DNA of 51,521 nt from Anaerophilus nitritigenes (GCF_004138215.1 NZ_RYYS01000038.1:1-51521), one strand, 5' to 3'. Positions 1 through 9,233 are shown, numbered from the stretch's first letter. Notes: generated by a model from the sequence alone, not told the origin. Program-made: numbers and translations.

Positions 1-90
1 AATATGAAGAAACGATCGAAAATAGCATTACAAACTCGCTATGCTCAAACAGTGTAATGCTAAGCATTTTCTCACTTATTCTATATCTTC
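1..90. repeat. Hairpin element with conserved loop, copy 1
   Basis: This element has a 10-bp perfect inner stem (23-32 with 53-62) closing a 20-nt loop. The loop holds AACTCGCT, a 3-nt spacer and CTCAAACAG. A second stem, GAAAAT with ATTTTC (18-23 with 67-72), flanks it with a TAAGC bulge. The same two loop blocks occur in the hairpin at 21106-21214, whose stem sequence is different, so the two are members of one dispersed family. The rest of 91-248 shows nothing I recognise. The gene left of the window is not visible, so a role as that gene's terminator is only an inference. Confidence 0.7.
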
Positions 91-248
91 ACAAATTCTC
101 AATAAATGTTCCTAATTTTTATGACTTTGTTACAATATACTTTGTTAACAGCCTGATGGTTTTGTTGATCTTTCTAAATACAAGTTTATGTAAATTTTAA
201 AAATTGAATTTTTGGTAAACTATATGAAATAAAAAAAAGAACAACCTA

Positions 249-277
249 TTGGTATTCTTATTCATACGAGGTATAAT
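249..277 (+). promoter_or_regulatory. Sigma-A-type promoter for the ecf operon
   Basis: TTGGTA (249-254), a 17-bp spacer and a perfect TATAAT (272-277) lie 33 bp before the ecfA1 start. A GAAGGA ribosome binding site at 297-302 gives 8-nt spacing to the ATG at 311. Confidence 0.6.
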
Positions 278-310
278 ATATAGGTATACTATAGATGAAG
301 GACGGATAAT

Positions 311-1147
311 ATGAAGAACATTATTGAAATAAAGGATCTTATATATGAATATAGAAAAGATGGAGATGAAAAGATACAAGCTTTAAAAGGTGTTACATTG
401 AATGTAGATGAAGGTGAATTTTTAGTAGTCATAGGTCATAATGGTTCAGGAAAATCTACTATGGCAAAGCATATAAATGCACTTTTATTACCAAGTGGAG
501 GAAAAGTTTATGTAAAGGGTTTAGATACTTTAGATGAATCAAAATTATGGAATATAAGACAAAGTGCAGGAATGGTTTTTCAAAATCCAGATAATCAAAT
601 TGTAGCTACTGTAGTAGAAGAAGATGTAGCTTTTGGTCTTGAAAATTTAGGGATTCCTCCAAGTGAGATAAGAGAAAGAGTAAAGAGAGCTCTAAAAGCT
701 GTAGGAATGTATGAATTTAGAAAAAAGGGGCCTCATCTATTATCAGGAGGACAAAAGCAAAGAGTAGCTATTGCAGGTGTGATCGCCATGAAACCTGAAT
801 GTATTATATTAGATGAACCTACTGCGATGCTTGATCCATCAGGAAGAAAAGAAGTAATGGATACGATTTATAGACTCAATAAAGAAGAGGGAATTACCAT
901 TGTTCATATTACTCATTATATGGATGAGGCAGTATCTGCTGATCGAGTAATTGTTATGGAAGATGGACATATGGTATTAGAGGGAAGCCCTAAGAAAGTT
1001 TTCTCACAAGTTAAGACTTTAAAACAATTAGGTTTAGATGTTCCTCAAGTAACAGAACTTGCTTATCAATTAAAGAAAGAAGGAATTTTAATTCCACAAG
1101 ATATACTAACAATAGATGAGATGGTGAGATATTTATGTCAATCTTAA
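311..1147 (+). CDS. ecfA1: Energy-coupling factor (ECF) transporter ATPase EcfA1
   Basis: This is one of two ATP-binding cassette subunits that, with EcfT and exchangeable substrate-binding S components, power vitamin uptake at the membrane. Visible motifs are Walker [10 protein letters not shown] (42-50), Q-loop Gln91, signature LSGGQ (144-148), Walker B CIILDEP (164-170) and switch His202. The length of 278 aa is normal for EcfA. The 3' end overlaps ecfA2 by 13 nt, which suggests translational coupling. No S-component gene is next door, so this is a shared 'group II' energizing module, as is usual at this ribosomal-region position in Firmicutes. Confidence 0.95.
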   Translation: MKNIIEIKDLIYEYRKDGDEKIQALKGVTLNVDEGEFLVVIGHNGSGKSTMAKHINALLLPSGGKVYVKGLDTLDESKLWNIRQSAGMVFQNPDNQIVATVVEEDVAFGLENLGIPPSEIRERVKRALKAVGMYEFRKKGPHLLSGGQKQRVAIAGVIAMKPECIILDEPTAMLDPSGRKEVMDTIYRLNKEEGITIVHITHYMDEAVSADRVIVMEDGHMVLEGSPKKVFSQVKTLKQLGLDVPQVTELAYQLKKEGILIPQDILTIDEMVRYLCQS

Positions 1148-1989
1148 TAGAAAATTTAACTCATATATATAATCAAAATACTCCTTTTGAAACTACTGCT
1201 TTAAATAATGTAAATGTAGAGATAGGAAAGGGTGAATTTATAGGTCTTATAGGGCACACTGGGTCAGGAAAGTCAACACTCATTCAACATTTAAATGGAC
1301 TTTTAAAACCTTCTTCCGGAAAAATTAGTATCAATGGATTTGATATTACAAAAAAAGGAGTAGCTTTAAAAGAAATAAGGCAAAGAGTAGGACTTGTCTT
1401 TCAATATCCAGAACATCAACTCTTTGAAGAGACTGTATATAAAGATGTAGCCTTTGGACCTACTAACTTGGGGCTTACAGAAGAAGAAATTGATAAAAGA
1501 GTAAAAGAATCTATAGAACTTGTAGGACTTTCTTTTAAAGATGTAAAGGATCGCTCTCCTTTTGAATTGAGCGGAGGACAAAAAAGAAGGGTGGCTATTG
1601 CAGGTGTAGTTGCTATGAAACCTGAGGTTTTAATATTAGATGAACCTACGGCAGGACTTGATCCTAAGTCAAGAGATGAAGTACTAAGTCAAATTAAAAT
1701 TCTTCATGATAAATATAAAATAACTATTATTTTGGTTTCTCATAGTATGGAGGATATTGCAAGATTAGTAGATAAAATTTTTGTCATGGATCATGGGAAT
1801 TTAGTTCTTACAGGAGTCCCTAAAGAAGTATTTAGTAAATCTGAGTATTTAGAAAGTTTAGGATTGGGAGTTCCACAGATTACAAATTTAATGAAGAAAT
1901 TAAAAAAATCAGGTAAAGATATAAAAGAAGATATTTTTACAGTGGAAGACGCAACACAAGAGATATTAAAGTTGATAAGGGGAAAATAA
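1135..1989 (+). CDS. ecfA2: Energy-coupling factor transporter ATPase EcfA2
   Basis: This is the second ABC ATPase of the ECF vitamin transporter and forms a heterodimer with EcfA1. Walker A is GHTGSGKST (40-48), the signature LSGGQ is at 145-149, and Walker B VLILDE is at 165-170, followed by PTAGLDP. The 284-aa length is typical. It starts inside the end of ecfA1 and stops one nucleotide before ecfT, so the three genes form a tight operon. It is assigned as A2 rather than A1 by its second position and by its similarity pattern ([16 protein letters not shown]). That order is conserved, but the A1/A2 labels are by convention. Confidence 0.95.
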   Translation: MSILIENLTHIYNQNTPFETTALNNVNVEIGKGEFIGLIGHTGSGKSTLIQHLNGLLKPSSGKISINGFDITKKGVALKEIRQRVGLVFQYPEHQLFEETVYKDVAFGPTNLGLTEEEIDKRVKESIELVGLSFKDVKDRSPFELSGGQKRRVAIAGVVAMKPEVLILDEPTAGLDPKSRDEVLSQIKILHDKYKITIILVSHSMEDIARLVDKIFVMDHGNLVLTGVPKEVFSKSEYLESLGLGVPQITNLMKKLKKSGKDIKEDIFTVEDATQEILKLIRGK

Positions 1990-1990
1990 T

Positions 1991-2788
1991 ATGTTAAAGG
2001 ATATTACTATAGGACAATATTATCCAGTAGATTCTATCATTCATAGATTAGATCCGAGGATAAAAATTTTGTCTACATTTGTTTATATTTTATCATTATT
2101 TATTGTAAAAGATTTTACAGCGTATCTATATCCCGTGATCTTCTTAGCAGGAGTAGTAATGCTTTCAAAGGTGCCACCTTCTTATATGTTAAGGGGACTT
2201 AAACCATTATTTTTAATTATTATTCTTACCTTTAGTATTAATATATTTTTGACAAAAGGAGAAGTAATATATCAATTAGGACCATTAGATGTGACAAAAG
2301 AAGGATTACATCAAGCAATTTTTATGGGTTTAAGACTAATTTTATTAATTGTAGGAACATCTCTTTTAACACTGGCTACATCTCCTATACAGTTAACGGA
2401 TGGAATAGAGAAGATATTAGATCCATTTAAAAAAATAGGTGTTCCAGCTCATGAACTAGCCATGATGATGACAATTGCTCTAAGGTTTATTCCCACTTTA
2501 TTAGAAGAAACAGATAAGATTATGAAAGCTCAAATGGCAAGAGGAGCTGATTTTGAAAGTGGAAATATATTAAATAGAGCAAAAAGCTTAGTACCTTTAT
2601 TGGTGCCTTTATTTATTAGTGCTTTTAGGAGAGCAGAGGAGTTGGCTATGGCTATGGAGGCTCGTTGTTATAGAGGCGGAGAAAATAGAACAAGAATGAA
2701 AGAATTATCTTTTCATACTAGAGATTTTATTGCTTCAGTTGTTACCATGCTTATGATTGGAGCAATACTAATAGATCGATTTATATAG
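1991..2788 (+). CDS. ecfT: ECF transporter transmembrane protein EcfT
   Basis: This is the membrane coupling subunit that links the EcfA1/A2 ATPases to S components. The 265-aa protein opens with the family's SIIHRLDPRIKI region. It has several hydrophobic spans (about residues 25-60, 70-88, 105-130 and 245-262). Near the C-terminus are two Ala-Arg coupling motifs, AQMARGADF and MEARCYRGG, the two short helices that dock onto the ATPases. Membership follows from these motifs and from position directly behind ecfA1-ecfA2. Confidence 0.94.
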   Translation: MLKDITIGQYYPVDSIIHRLDPRIKILSTFVYILSLFIVKDFTAYLYPVIFLAGVVMLSKVPPSYMLRGLKPLFLIIILTFSINIFLTKGEVIYQLGPLDVTKEGLHQAIFMGLRLILLIVGTSLLTLATSPIQLTDGIEKILDPFKKIGVPAHELAMMMTIALRFIPTLLEETDKIMKAQMARGADFESGNILNRAKSLVPLLVPLFISAFRRAEELAMAMEARCYRGGENRTRMKELSFHTRDFIASVVTMLMIGAILIDRFI

Positions 2789-2799
2789 AAGGTGTGTAT

Positions 2800-3540
2800 A
2801 TGAAAAATATAAAGATGATTATAGAATATGATGGAACAAATTTTTATGGATGGCAGAAGCAAAATAATGCAAGAACAGTACAAGAGGAGATAGAAAAAGC
2901 ACTAGAGAGAATATTAAAAAAGAATGTAAAAATTAATGGGTCTGGAAGAACAGATGCAGGAGTTCATGCATTAGGACAAGTAGCAAACTTTTATGAAGAT
3001 TTTACGATTCCAATAAATAAGATATCTATAGCTTTAAATTCTATTTTACCAGAGGATATTTCTATTCAATATGTAAAAGAAGAAAATAAAAATTTTCATG
3101 CAAGATATGATGCTCTAGGGAAAAAATATATATATAAAATATATAATGGTTCTATCAGAAAACCTATTCTAAGGAATTATTCTTATTTTGTACCTCATGT
3201 ACTAAACATAGAAGCGATGCAAAAGGCATGTGAATTTTTCATAGGAGAGCATGATTTTAAAGGATTTATGTCATCTAAAAGTAGTGTCATAGATACGAAA
3301 AGAACTATATATGAAATGAAATTATATAAACAAGATGAAATGATTATACTAGAAACAAAAGGAAATGGATTTTTATATAATATGGTGCGTATTATAGCAG
3401 GAACACTTATAGATGTAGGGAAAGAAAAAATAAATTTTTTAGATATTTCAGACATTATAAAATCAGAAAATAGAAAAAATGCAGGTCATACAGCTCCACC
3501 ACAAGGATTATATTTGTCAAAAGTTTATTATAATCTTTAA
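2800..3540 (+). CDS. truA: tRNA pseudouridine(38-40) synthase TruA
   Basis: TruA isomerises uridines 38-40 in the anticodon stem-loop of many tRNAs. The catalytic motif SGRTDAGVHALG is intact, with the nucleophile Asp52, and IEYDGTNFYGWQ near the N-terminus is family-typical. The 246-aa length fits. I choose ATG 2800, 7 nt after AGAAGG, over an in-frame GTG at 2794 that overlaps the ribosome binding site. The gene follows ecfT by 11 nt, the standard ecf-truA-rplM-rpsI order in Firmicutes. Confidence 0.95.
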   Translation: MKNIKMIIEYDGTNFYGWQKQNNARTVQEEIEKALERILKKNVKINGSGRTDAGVHALGQVANFYEDFTIPINKISIALNSILPEDISIQYVKEENKNFHARYDALGKKYIYKIYNGSIRKPILRNYSYFVPHVLNIEAMQKACEFFIGEHDFKGFMSSKSSVIDTKRTIYEMKLYKQDEMIILETKGNGFLYNMVRIIAGTLIDVGKEKINFLDISDIIKSENRKNAGHTAPPQGLYLSKVYYNL

Positions 3541-3547
3541 AATTACC

Positions 3548-3576
3548 TTGACACACACGGCTCTATGTATTAAACT
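3548..3576 (+). promoter_or_regulatory. Promoter upstream of rplM
   Basis: TTGACA (3548-3553) is followed after 17 bp by TAAACT (3571-3576), four of six matches to the -10 consensus. It lies directly after truA and would start a transcript about 90 nt upstream of rplM. Confidence 0.5.
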
Positions 3577-3582
3577 ATATTG

Positions 3583-3665
3583 GTGATATGTATATAACAA
3601 AATCCACTAGCCCCGGGTTTTGTATATATAGATGCGTGTGAATTTTGAAAAGTAGTGTTAGGAGG
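3583..3665 (+). promoter_or_regulatory. Candidate ribosomal protein L13 leader
   Basis: Between the promoter and rplM a hairpin can form from 3591-3605 and 3615-3630. It is an AT-rich imperfect stem closed by TCC/GGG pairs around a CCACTAGCCC loop region. It is followed by a short spacer and a strong AGGAGGGG ribosome binding site. Structured leaders that let L13 control its own operon are known in Firmicutes. Position and structure fit, but I have not matched it to a covariance model. Confidence 0.45.
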
Positions 3666-3673
3666 GGAAATAT

Positions 3674-4102
3674 ATGAAATCATTTGTTGCAAAGCCACAA
3701 GAGGTTGAAAGAAAGTGGTATGTAGTAGATGCTGAGGCAAAAACATTAGGTCGTTTAGCTTCTCAAGTAGCAGCGATTTTAAGAGGAAAAAATAAACCAA
3801 CATATACACCACATGTAGATACTGGAGATTTCGTTATTGTAATCAATGCAGAAAAAATTGCTGTAACAGGTAAAAAAATGAATCAAAAAATGTATAGACA
3901 CCACACAGGTTATGTAGGAAACTTAAAAGAAGTTGCTTTTAAGGATATGCTTGCTAAAAAACCTGAAAGAATTATTGAATTAGCAGTAAAAGGAATGCTT
4001 CCAAAAAATAGTTTAGGAAGACAAATGTTTAAAAAATTAAAAGTATATACTGGTGCTGAGCATAAACATGAAGCTCAAAGACCAGAAACTCTAGATATAT
4101 AG
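3674..4102 (+). CDS. rplM: 50S ribosomal protein L13
   Basis: L13 is an early-assembly protein of the large ribosomal subunit. The 142-aa sequence has the family landmarks: [20 protein letters not shown] near the start, [18 protein letters not shown] in the centre, and [20 protein letters not shown] near the C-terminus. The start is fixed by AGGAGGGG about 8 nt upstream. It is followed 22 nt later by rpsI, its near-universal partner. Confidence 0.98.
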   Translation: MKSFVAKPQEVERKWYVVDAEAKTLGRLASQVAAILRGKNKPTYTPHVDTGDFVIVINAEKIAVTGKKMNQKMYRHHTGYVGNLKEVAFKDMLAKKPERIIELAVKGMLPKNSLGRQMFKKLKVYTGAEHKHEAQRPETLDI

Positions 4103-4124
4103 TCTTAGGAGAGGAGGAAATACA

Positions 4125-4517
4125 ATGGCAAGTGTACAATATTATGGAACAGGAAGAAGAAAAACTTCTATTGCAAGAGTAAGATTAGTTCCTGGAGAAG
4201 GAAAAATTACAATCAATGGAAGAGATATAGATAATTACTTGGATTATGAAACATTAAAAAGAGAAGTAAGAATGCCTCTTGTATTAACTGAGACGGAAGG
4301 AAAATTTGATGTTTTAGCAAAAGTTCATGGTGGAGGATTTACAGGACAAGCTGGAGCATTAAGACATGGTATTTCAAGAGCATTATTAAAGGCTGAAGGA
4401 GAATTAAGACCAATTCTTAAAAAAGCTGGTTTCTTAACTAGAGACTCTAGAATGAAAGAAAGAAAGAAATATGGATTAAAGAAAGCAAGACGTGCACCAC
4501 AATTCTCAAAAAGATAG
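4125..4517 (+). CDS. rpsI: 30S ribosomal protein S9
   Basis: S9 is a small-subunit ribosomal protein whose C-terminal tail reaches the P-site tRNA. The N-terminal [14 protein letters not shown], the central [20 protein letters not shown] and the basic C-terminal [17 protein letters not shown] are diagnostic. The length of 130 aa is standard. It is co-transcribed with rplM and ends the operon at the terminator at 4553-4588. Confidence 0.98.
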   Translation: MASVQYYGTGRRKTSIARVRLVPGEGKITINGRDIDNYLDYETLKREVRMPLVLTETEGKFDVLAKVHGGGFTGQAGALRHGISRALLKAEGELRPILKKAGFLTRDSRMKERKKYGLKKARRAPQFSKR

Positions 4518-4552
4518 TATTTTCTACGATTCTTTTATGGATCAAGATAGAC

Positions 4553-4588
4553 AAAAAACACTACTTGGATATCCAGGTAGTGTTTTTC
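4553..4588 (+). terminator. Rho-independent terminator after rpsI
   Basis: An 11-bp perfect stem (4554-4564 with 4577-4587) continues through a near-palindromic centre, and its 3' arm ends in five T. It is the expected end of the ecf-truA-rplM-rpsI operon. Confidence 0.85.
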
Positions 4589-4627
4589 TATCATCTTGTA
4601 GAATGAATCTTAAAGGGAGGTGTTTGT

Positions 4628-5782
4628 ATGAGATATTGGTTTTCAAAGAAAGAATGGAAGAGATCTTTAAATACTTTAATGATTATTATATTGTCTATTG
4701 TATTTTATAAATTTATGGACAATATGGATGGATTGTATTTTTCTATTTATGAAAAGGTTACAATTTTTATAAATGCGTGCAAACCATTTTTATTAGCAGT
4801 CGTCATTGCTTATATTTTTAACCCTATTGTAAAATGGCTTGAAAAAAAAGTAGTAGGTCGTGTATTATCTAAGGAGTATAAAAAATATAATCGAACCATT
4901 AGTACCATATGTGTATTTATAATATTTATATTGATGATCTCACTTGCGTTGATATATGTAATTCCACGAATATCTATAAGTATAAAAGACCTTTTAAGCA
5001 GTTTACCTCACTTTGTTTATGATCATCAAAATAAAATCATTGATTGGGTACATAATCTCTATAAAAATGATATGTACAATATTGCTCCAACTATTGAAAA
5101 AAATATTAATCATGTATTTTTAAATGTTAGTAAGATTTTTCAAGGGATATTAAATAATGTTTTAGACAGTGTGATCGAACTTACTTCCAAGACTTTAAAT
5201 ATATTTGTTACTTTAATTGCATCTTTTTATATTTTGATGGACAAAGACTCATTAATAAAAGGATTAGAAAGAATACTTAAAGCAATATTTAAAGAAAATC
5301 ATATAGAAGATCTTAAAGCTTTTTGTAAGGAAGCAGATAATATATTTGTAAAATTTGTAATAGGAAAATCTATAGACTCATTTATTATAGGTGTTATAGC
5401 ATTTGTAGGATTATCTATTATGAAAAGTCCTTATGTATTGTTGATTAGCTTAATAGTAGGAATTACAAATATGATTCCTTACTTTGGACCATTAATTGGA
5501 GAATTAGTAAGCTTTATATTTGTCTCTTTTTATAGCCCAATAAAAGCTTTATGGGTATTATTGTATCTTGTGATTTTACAACAATTTGATGGATTTTATC
5601 TAAGTCCCAAAATACTTGGAGATACAATGGGAATCAGTCCTTTGTGGATTATTTTTTCTATTGCATTAGGAGGAAGTTTGTTTGGTGTGATCGGTATGTT
5701 TTTAGGAGTACCAGCTATATCTATGATTATTGTAGTAGTAAGAAGGTTTGTAGACAAAAGATTGGAAATGAAAATTAAGTAA
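4628..5782 (+). CDS. AI-2E family transporter (multi-pass membrane permease)
   Basis: This 384-aa membrane protein belongs to the AI-2E/PerM-type family. Its members include an exporter of autoinducer-2 and Na+/H+ antiporters, so the substrate cannot be set from sequence. Hydrophobic spans lie near residues 15-30, 40-65, 90-115, 190-210, 235-290, 295-340 and 340-372. The family's signature C-terminal half is visible as MIPYFGPLIGELVSF followed by LQQFDGFYLSPKILGDTMG. It has its own ribosome binding site (AGGGAGG) after the rpsI terminator and ends in its own terminator, so it is probably monocistronic. Confidence 0.88.
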   Translation: MRYWFSKKEWKRSLNTLMIIILSIVFYKFMDNMDGLYFSIYEKVTIFINACKPFLLAVVIAYIFNPIVKWLEKKVVGRVLSKEYKKYNRTISTICVFIIFILMISLALIYVIPRISISIKDLLSSLPHFVYDHQNKIIDWVHNLYKNDMYNIAPTIEKNINHVFLNVSKIFQGILNNVLDSVIELTSKTLNIFVTLIASFYILMDKDSLIKGLERILKAIFKENHIEDLKAFCKEADNIFVKFVIGKSIDSFIIGVIAFVGLSIMKSPYVLLISLIVGITNMIPYFGPLIGELVSFIFVSFYSPIKALWVLLYLVILQQFDGFYLSPKILGDTMGISPLWIIFSIALGGSLFGVIGMFLGVPAISMIIVVVRRFVDKRLEMKIK

Positions 5783-5817
5783 AATGCTATTGGAAAACTT
5801 CCAATAGCATTTTACTT
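5777..5817. terminator. Symmetrical terminator overlapping the stop codon
   Basis: A 19-bp perfect stem (5777-5795 with 5799-5817) with a 3-nt loop includes the TAA stop codon (5780-5782) of the AI-2E-family gene. Both arms contain A/T runs, so it could act in either direction. Confidence 0.75.
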
Positions 5818-5986
5818 AGTTTTCAATATAATTTTTATACAATCATAAAAGAATAAATGATGCGTATGATGAAAATGAGAAGTGAATAAAAGTATTACTT
5901 AGAAAAGAAGGATACATCTTGATAAATTTTTAACAATATAGTATACTAAAAGTAGATTTTGATATGAAGCAGTAGATATCCTAATT

Positions 5987-6100
5987 ATGACTATCAATCT
6001 ACCAAATGAAAATATGAATTGGATCATAGATTTGACTATAAAATTGAGAGTAGTAGATGAACTGGTAGAGTTCATGAAAGAATTAGGAAAACGTATATAA
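5987..6100 (+). CDS. Small ORF (37 aa) upstream of the hydrogenase, uncertain
   Basis: The ATG at 5987 opens a 37-codon frame ending 24 nt before the hydrogenase gene. The predicted peptide is amphipathic and helical in its second half (MNWIIDLTIKLRVVDEL and on). I do not recognise it. There is no good ribosome binding site before the ATG. The frame stays open upstream only to 5963 without another ATG, so it could be a decayed remnant, a small peptide or chance. The rest of the 5818-6124 gap shows no other coding frame or clear structure, only a GGAG ribosome binding site for the hydrogenase. Confidence 0.25.
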   Translation: MTINLPNENMNWIIDLTIKLRVVDELVEFMKELGKRI

Positions 6101-6124
6101 AAATAATATATAAGGAGATCTGTT

Positions 6125-7582
6125 ATGAGAAAATTTGAAAATAATGTTCAGATGATTAAGTATAAAGTTTTAAAAGAAGTATCTAAATTTGCCATGGAAG
6201 GAACATTGCATGAAAATTTAGAAAATATCCCGAATATTGTTTTAGCAGATCCAAAGACGAGAAATAGGTGTTGTATATATAAAGAAAGAGCTATTGTTAC
6301 AGAACGGGTAAAGATTGGTATTGGAGGAGATAAAAATAATCCTAATATTATAGAAGTTTTAGAAAGTGCCTGTGATGAATGTCCTATAGATCGATTTACT
6401 ATTACAGAGGCCTGTAGGGGATGTCTTGCACATAGATGTTCAGAAGCCTGTCCTGTAGGAGCTATTTTTCATGTAGGACAAAGAGCATATATCAATCAAG
6501 AAAAATGTATTGAGTGTGGAAGATGTAGAGATGCATGTCAATACAATGCAGTTTCAGATGTAATGCGTCCTTGCAGAGGAGCTTGTCCTACAAAAGCTTT
6601 ATCTATTGATGAAGATAGAAAAGTAGTTATAGATAATGATAAATGTATACAATGTGGTGTGTGTATCATACAATGTCCTTTTGGAGCGTTGATGGATAAA
6701 TCTTATGTGTTAGAGGTTATTGAACTTTTAAAAAATGAAAAAGAAGATACACATGTATATGCAGTGGTTGCACCAGCTATAGCCAGTCAATTTACAGAAG
6801 TAAAAATAGAACAGATTATAACAGCCATCAAAAAATTAGGATTTTATGATGTAGTAGAAGCAGCTTTAGGAGCAGATATGGTAGCGCTGCATGAGGCTCA
6901 TGAATTTAAAGATACAATAAACGAAAAAGGTTTTATGACAACTTCTTGTTGTCCTGCTTTTGTAGAGTATATAAAAAGGCAGTATCCTACTCTTTTAGAT
7001 CATGTATCTAGTACTGTATCCCCAATGATTGCTATTTCAAGATACATTAAAAAAACAGATCCTATGGCAAAAGTAGTATTTATAGGTCCATGTACTGCAA
7101 AGAAAGCAGAAATTCAAAATGAAAATGTAAAGGGTAGTACAGATTATGTGCTCACTTTTGAGGAACTTTGTGCTATGATTGATGCAGCTGATATAAATGT
7201 AGAGGAATGTGAAGAAGATCAACTTAATAATGCTTCTTTCTTTGGAAGAAGTTTTGCAAAATCAGGAGGAGTAACACAAGCAGTTAGACATATTATAGAA
7301 GAAGAAGGAATAGATGTAGATTTAACTGCAGTATGTTGTGATGGAATCAAGGAATGTGACAAAGCATTGAAATTGGCAAAAGTAGGAAGACTTCAAGGAA
7401 ATTTCATAGAAGGTATGGCATGTATAGGAGGATGTATTGGAGGAGCTGCATCACTTCATCATGGACCAAAGGATAAAAAAGCAGTAGATCAATATGGAGA
7501 AAAAGCATTAGAAAAGAAAGCTAAGGATGCATTAAAAGTACTTGAAATGAAAGATATCAATCTTCATACAACCCATAAATAA
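6125..7582 (+). CDS. Monomeric [FeFe] hydrogenase, group B-like
   Basis: This is an iron-only hydrogenase catalysing reversible proton reduction with ferredoxin-type electron transfer. In the 485-aa protein, the N-terminal third holds Cys-rich Fe-S motifs. One is CxxCPxxxxxxTEACRGC (about 84-100). Two 4Fe-4S ferredoxin repeats follow (CIECGRCRDAC and CIQCGVCIIQC). The H-cluster domain has TTSCCPAF (about 275), FIGPCTAKKAE (about 318-328) and GMACIGGCIGG (about 430). The second motif reads GPC where classical group A enzymes have MPC, and the first ends in F rather than W. Both fit the less-studied group B clade. No maturation genes (hydE/F/G) lie nearby. The terminator overlaps its 3' end. 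Confidence 0.9.
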   Translation: MRKFENNVQMIKYKVLKEVSKFAMEGTLHENLENIPNIVLADPKTRNRCCIYKERAIVTERVKIGIGGDKNNPNIIEVLESACDECPIDRFTITEACRGCLAHRCSEACPVGAIFHVGQRAYINQEKCIECGRCRDACQYNAVSDVMRPCRGACPTKALSIDEDRKVVIDNDKCIQCGVCIIQCPFGALMDKSYVLEVIELLKNEKEDTHVYAVVAPAIASQFTEVKIEQIITAIKKLGFYDVVEAALGADMVALHEAHEFKDTINEKGFMTTSCCPAFVEYIKRQYPTLLDHVSSTVSPMIAISRYIKKTDPMAKVVFIGPCTAKKAEIQNENVKGSTDYVLTFEELCAMIDAADINVEECEEDQLNNASFFGRSFAKSGGVTQAVRHIIEEEGIDVDLTAVCCDGIKECDKALKLAKVGRLQGNFIEGMACIGGCIGGAASLHHGPKDKKAVDQYGEKALEKKAKDALKVLEMKDINLHTTHK

Positions 7583-7618
7583 AACCACCTATTTTATAGG
7601 TGGTTTTATTTATGGGTT
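7570..7618. terminator. Long perfect hairpin terminator including the hydrogenase stop codon
   Basis: A perfect stem of more than 20 bp runs from 7570 to 7618 around a TTT loop. It contains the last codons and the TAA stop (7580-7582) of the hydrogenase gene. The 3' arm carries a TTTTATTTAT tract. It is symmetrical enough to act on both strands. Confidence 0.8.
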
Positions 7619-7682
7619 AGAATAGAAAAAATCAATTTAGCAAATAATACTATAGACTATAAAGGATGTAGAGGGTGTTGAT

Positions 7683-9230
7683 ATGTTTAGAATCCTAAAA
7701 AATAAACTTTTCGGACAAGATCACATAACTAGAAAGAATATATATAAGCCTACTTATTTGACAAAATCTCTAGATGAAAATATTTTAGTATTTCAAACTA
7801 TTTTTGATCATGATGAGACAATTATTTTTAGAAAAATAGAAAGTAGAGAGTGGAAACATCTAAAATGCTGTTTAATTCTTGCAGATGGAATGGTAAAAAA
7901 AGAGGATATTCAGGATTTTATTATTCAGCCTGTTGTAGAAAGCAAAGACCCTAAAAATCAAGATTTAAATATTTTAGAAAGATTGTCTAATCAAATCATA
8001 ACTACAGCAGAAATACAAAAACAAAAGGATATAGATCATTTAGTGGGAGCTATTTTATCAGGAGATAGTGTTCTTTTGATAGAAGGAGTGAAAGAGGCTC
8101 TTATATTAGATACAAAGGGATGGGCATTTCGTGCTATTACAGAGCCTATATCAGAGCAAGTTGTAAGAGGTCCTAGAGAAGGGTTTACAGAGACTTTAAT
8201 TGTAAACTTATCTTTGATTCGAAGAAAAATTTTAACCCCAGATTTAAAATTTCAATTTAAAAAGATAGGAACAAGAACAAATACCAAAGTATGTATATGT
8301 TATATTGAAAGTGTAGTTCATGAAAAAATACTCAAAGAGCTACATAAAAGATTAGATGATATAGAGATTGATGGAATATTAGAGTCAGGGTACATAGAAG
8401 AATTTATAGAAGATGCTCCTTTTTCTCCTTTTTCTACTGTAGGACATACAGAAAGACCAGATGTTATTGTAGGAAATTTATTAGAAGGGCGAATTGCTAT
8501 TTTAATAGATGGTACTCCCTTTGTATTAAGTATACCTCATTTATTTATTCAAGACTTTCAAGCAAACGAAGATTATTATAATCGAGCTTTTTATGCAACC
8601 ATTAATAGAATGCTTAGAATCTTATCATTTTTTTTAACTACTAGTGTACCAGCTATTTATATAGCACTTGCTACTTTTCATCAAGAAATGATCCCAACCC
8701 CTTTGATTCTTAGTATATCTGCAGCAAGGGAAGGAGTCCCATTTCCTACTATTGTAGAAGCGTTATTGATGCTATTAGCTTTTGAGCTTTTAAGAGAAAG
8801 TGGAGTGCGTCTTCCTGCTCCTGTAGGAACTACGATAGGCTTTGTTGGAGCTATTATTTTAGGGCAAGCAGCAGTAGATGCAAAATTTGTAAGTGCCCCA
8901 ATCGTTATTGTAGCAGCACTTACTGGAATTACAAACTTTTTAATACCTAAAATGATCGGACCTGTTATTGTCATAAGATTTACTTTTTTAATGCTTTCTG
9001 CGTTTTTAGGGTTATATGGGTATATATTTGGAGTCATTGGATTATTTATTCATCTTATGTCTTTAAGATCTTTTGGTATTCCCTATATGTCACATATCGG
9101 AAGTTTAAAGATTCAAGATATGAAGGATACTAGTATTAGAGCTCCTTGGTGGTATATGTATTATAGACCTAAGCTTTTATCTCATAATTCTATTCGAAAA
9201 AAGGACTCTCAGATTCCTGAAAAGAGGTAA
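7683..9230 (+). CDS. gerA: Spore germination receptor A subunit (GerA family)
   Basis: This is the A subunit of a Ger-type germinant receptor in the inner spore membrane. A subunits combine a large soluble N-terminal domain with a membrane domain. Here residues 1 to about 290 are soluble and hydrophobic segments follow. Family landmarks include DSVLLIEG, REPSEQVVRGPREGFTE-like text (SEQVVRGPREGFTETL), TPFVLSIPHLFI and SISAAREGVPFPTIVEALLM. Its 515 aa matches GerAA/GerKA proteins. The start at 7683 has GAGGGTG 5 nt upstream. It is followed 3 nt later by a Ger(x)C gene. Expression in the forespore is expected from the family, not shown by a clear promoter. Confidence 0.95.
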   Translation: MFRILKNKLFGQDHITRKNIYKPTYLTKSLDENILVFQTIFDHDETIIFRKIESREWKHLKCCLILADGMVKKEDIQDFIIQPVVESKDPKNQDLNILERLSNQIITTAEIQKQKDIDHLVGAILSGDSVLLIEGVKEALILDTKGWAFRAITEPISEQVVRGPREGFTETLIVNLSLIRRKILTPDLKFQFKKIGTRTNTKVCICYIESVVHEKILKELHKRLDDIEIDGILESGYIEEFIEDAPFSPFSTVGHTERPDVIVGNLLEGRIAILIDGTPFVLSIPHLFIQDFQANEDYYNRAFYATINRMLRILSFFLTTSVPAIYIALATFHQEMIPTPLILSISAAREGVPFPTIVEALLMLLAFELLRESGVRLPAPVGTTIGFVGAIILGQAAVDAKFVSAPIVIVAALTGITNFLIPKMIGPVIVIRFTFLMLSAFLGLYGYIFGVIGLFIHLMSLRSFGIPYMSHIGSLKIQDMKDTSIRAPWWYMYYRPKLLSHNSIRKKDSQIPEKR

Positions 9231-9233
9231 AAA

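Noticed and set aside
4492-4710. 72-codon open frame after rpsI
   Set aside because: It runs through the rpsI end, the terminator and the start of the AI-2E-family gene in another frame, and has no ribosome binding site of its own.
7619-7655. Possible sigma-G promoter before gerA (GAATA with downstream AATACTA)
   Set aside because: The spacing between the two elements is about 21 nt, longer than the 17-18 nt expected, so I do not list it as a promoter.
8681-9037. 118-codon minus-strand frame inside gerA
   Set aside because: It is the antisense shadow of the GerA membrane domain, with no ribosome binding site or family.
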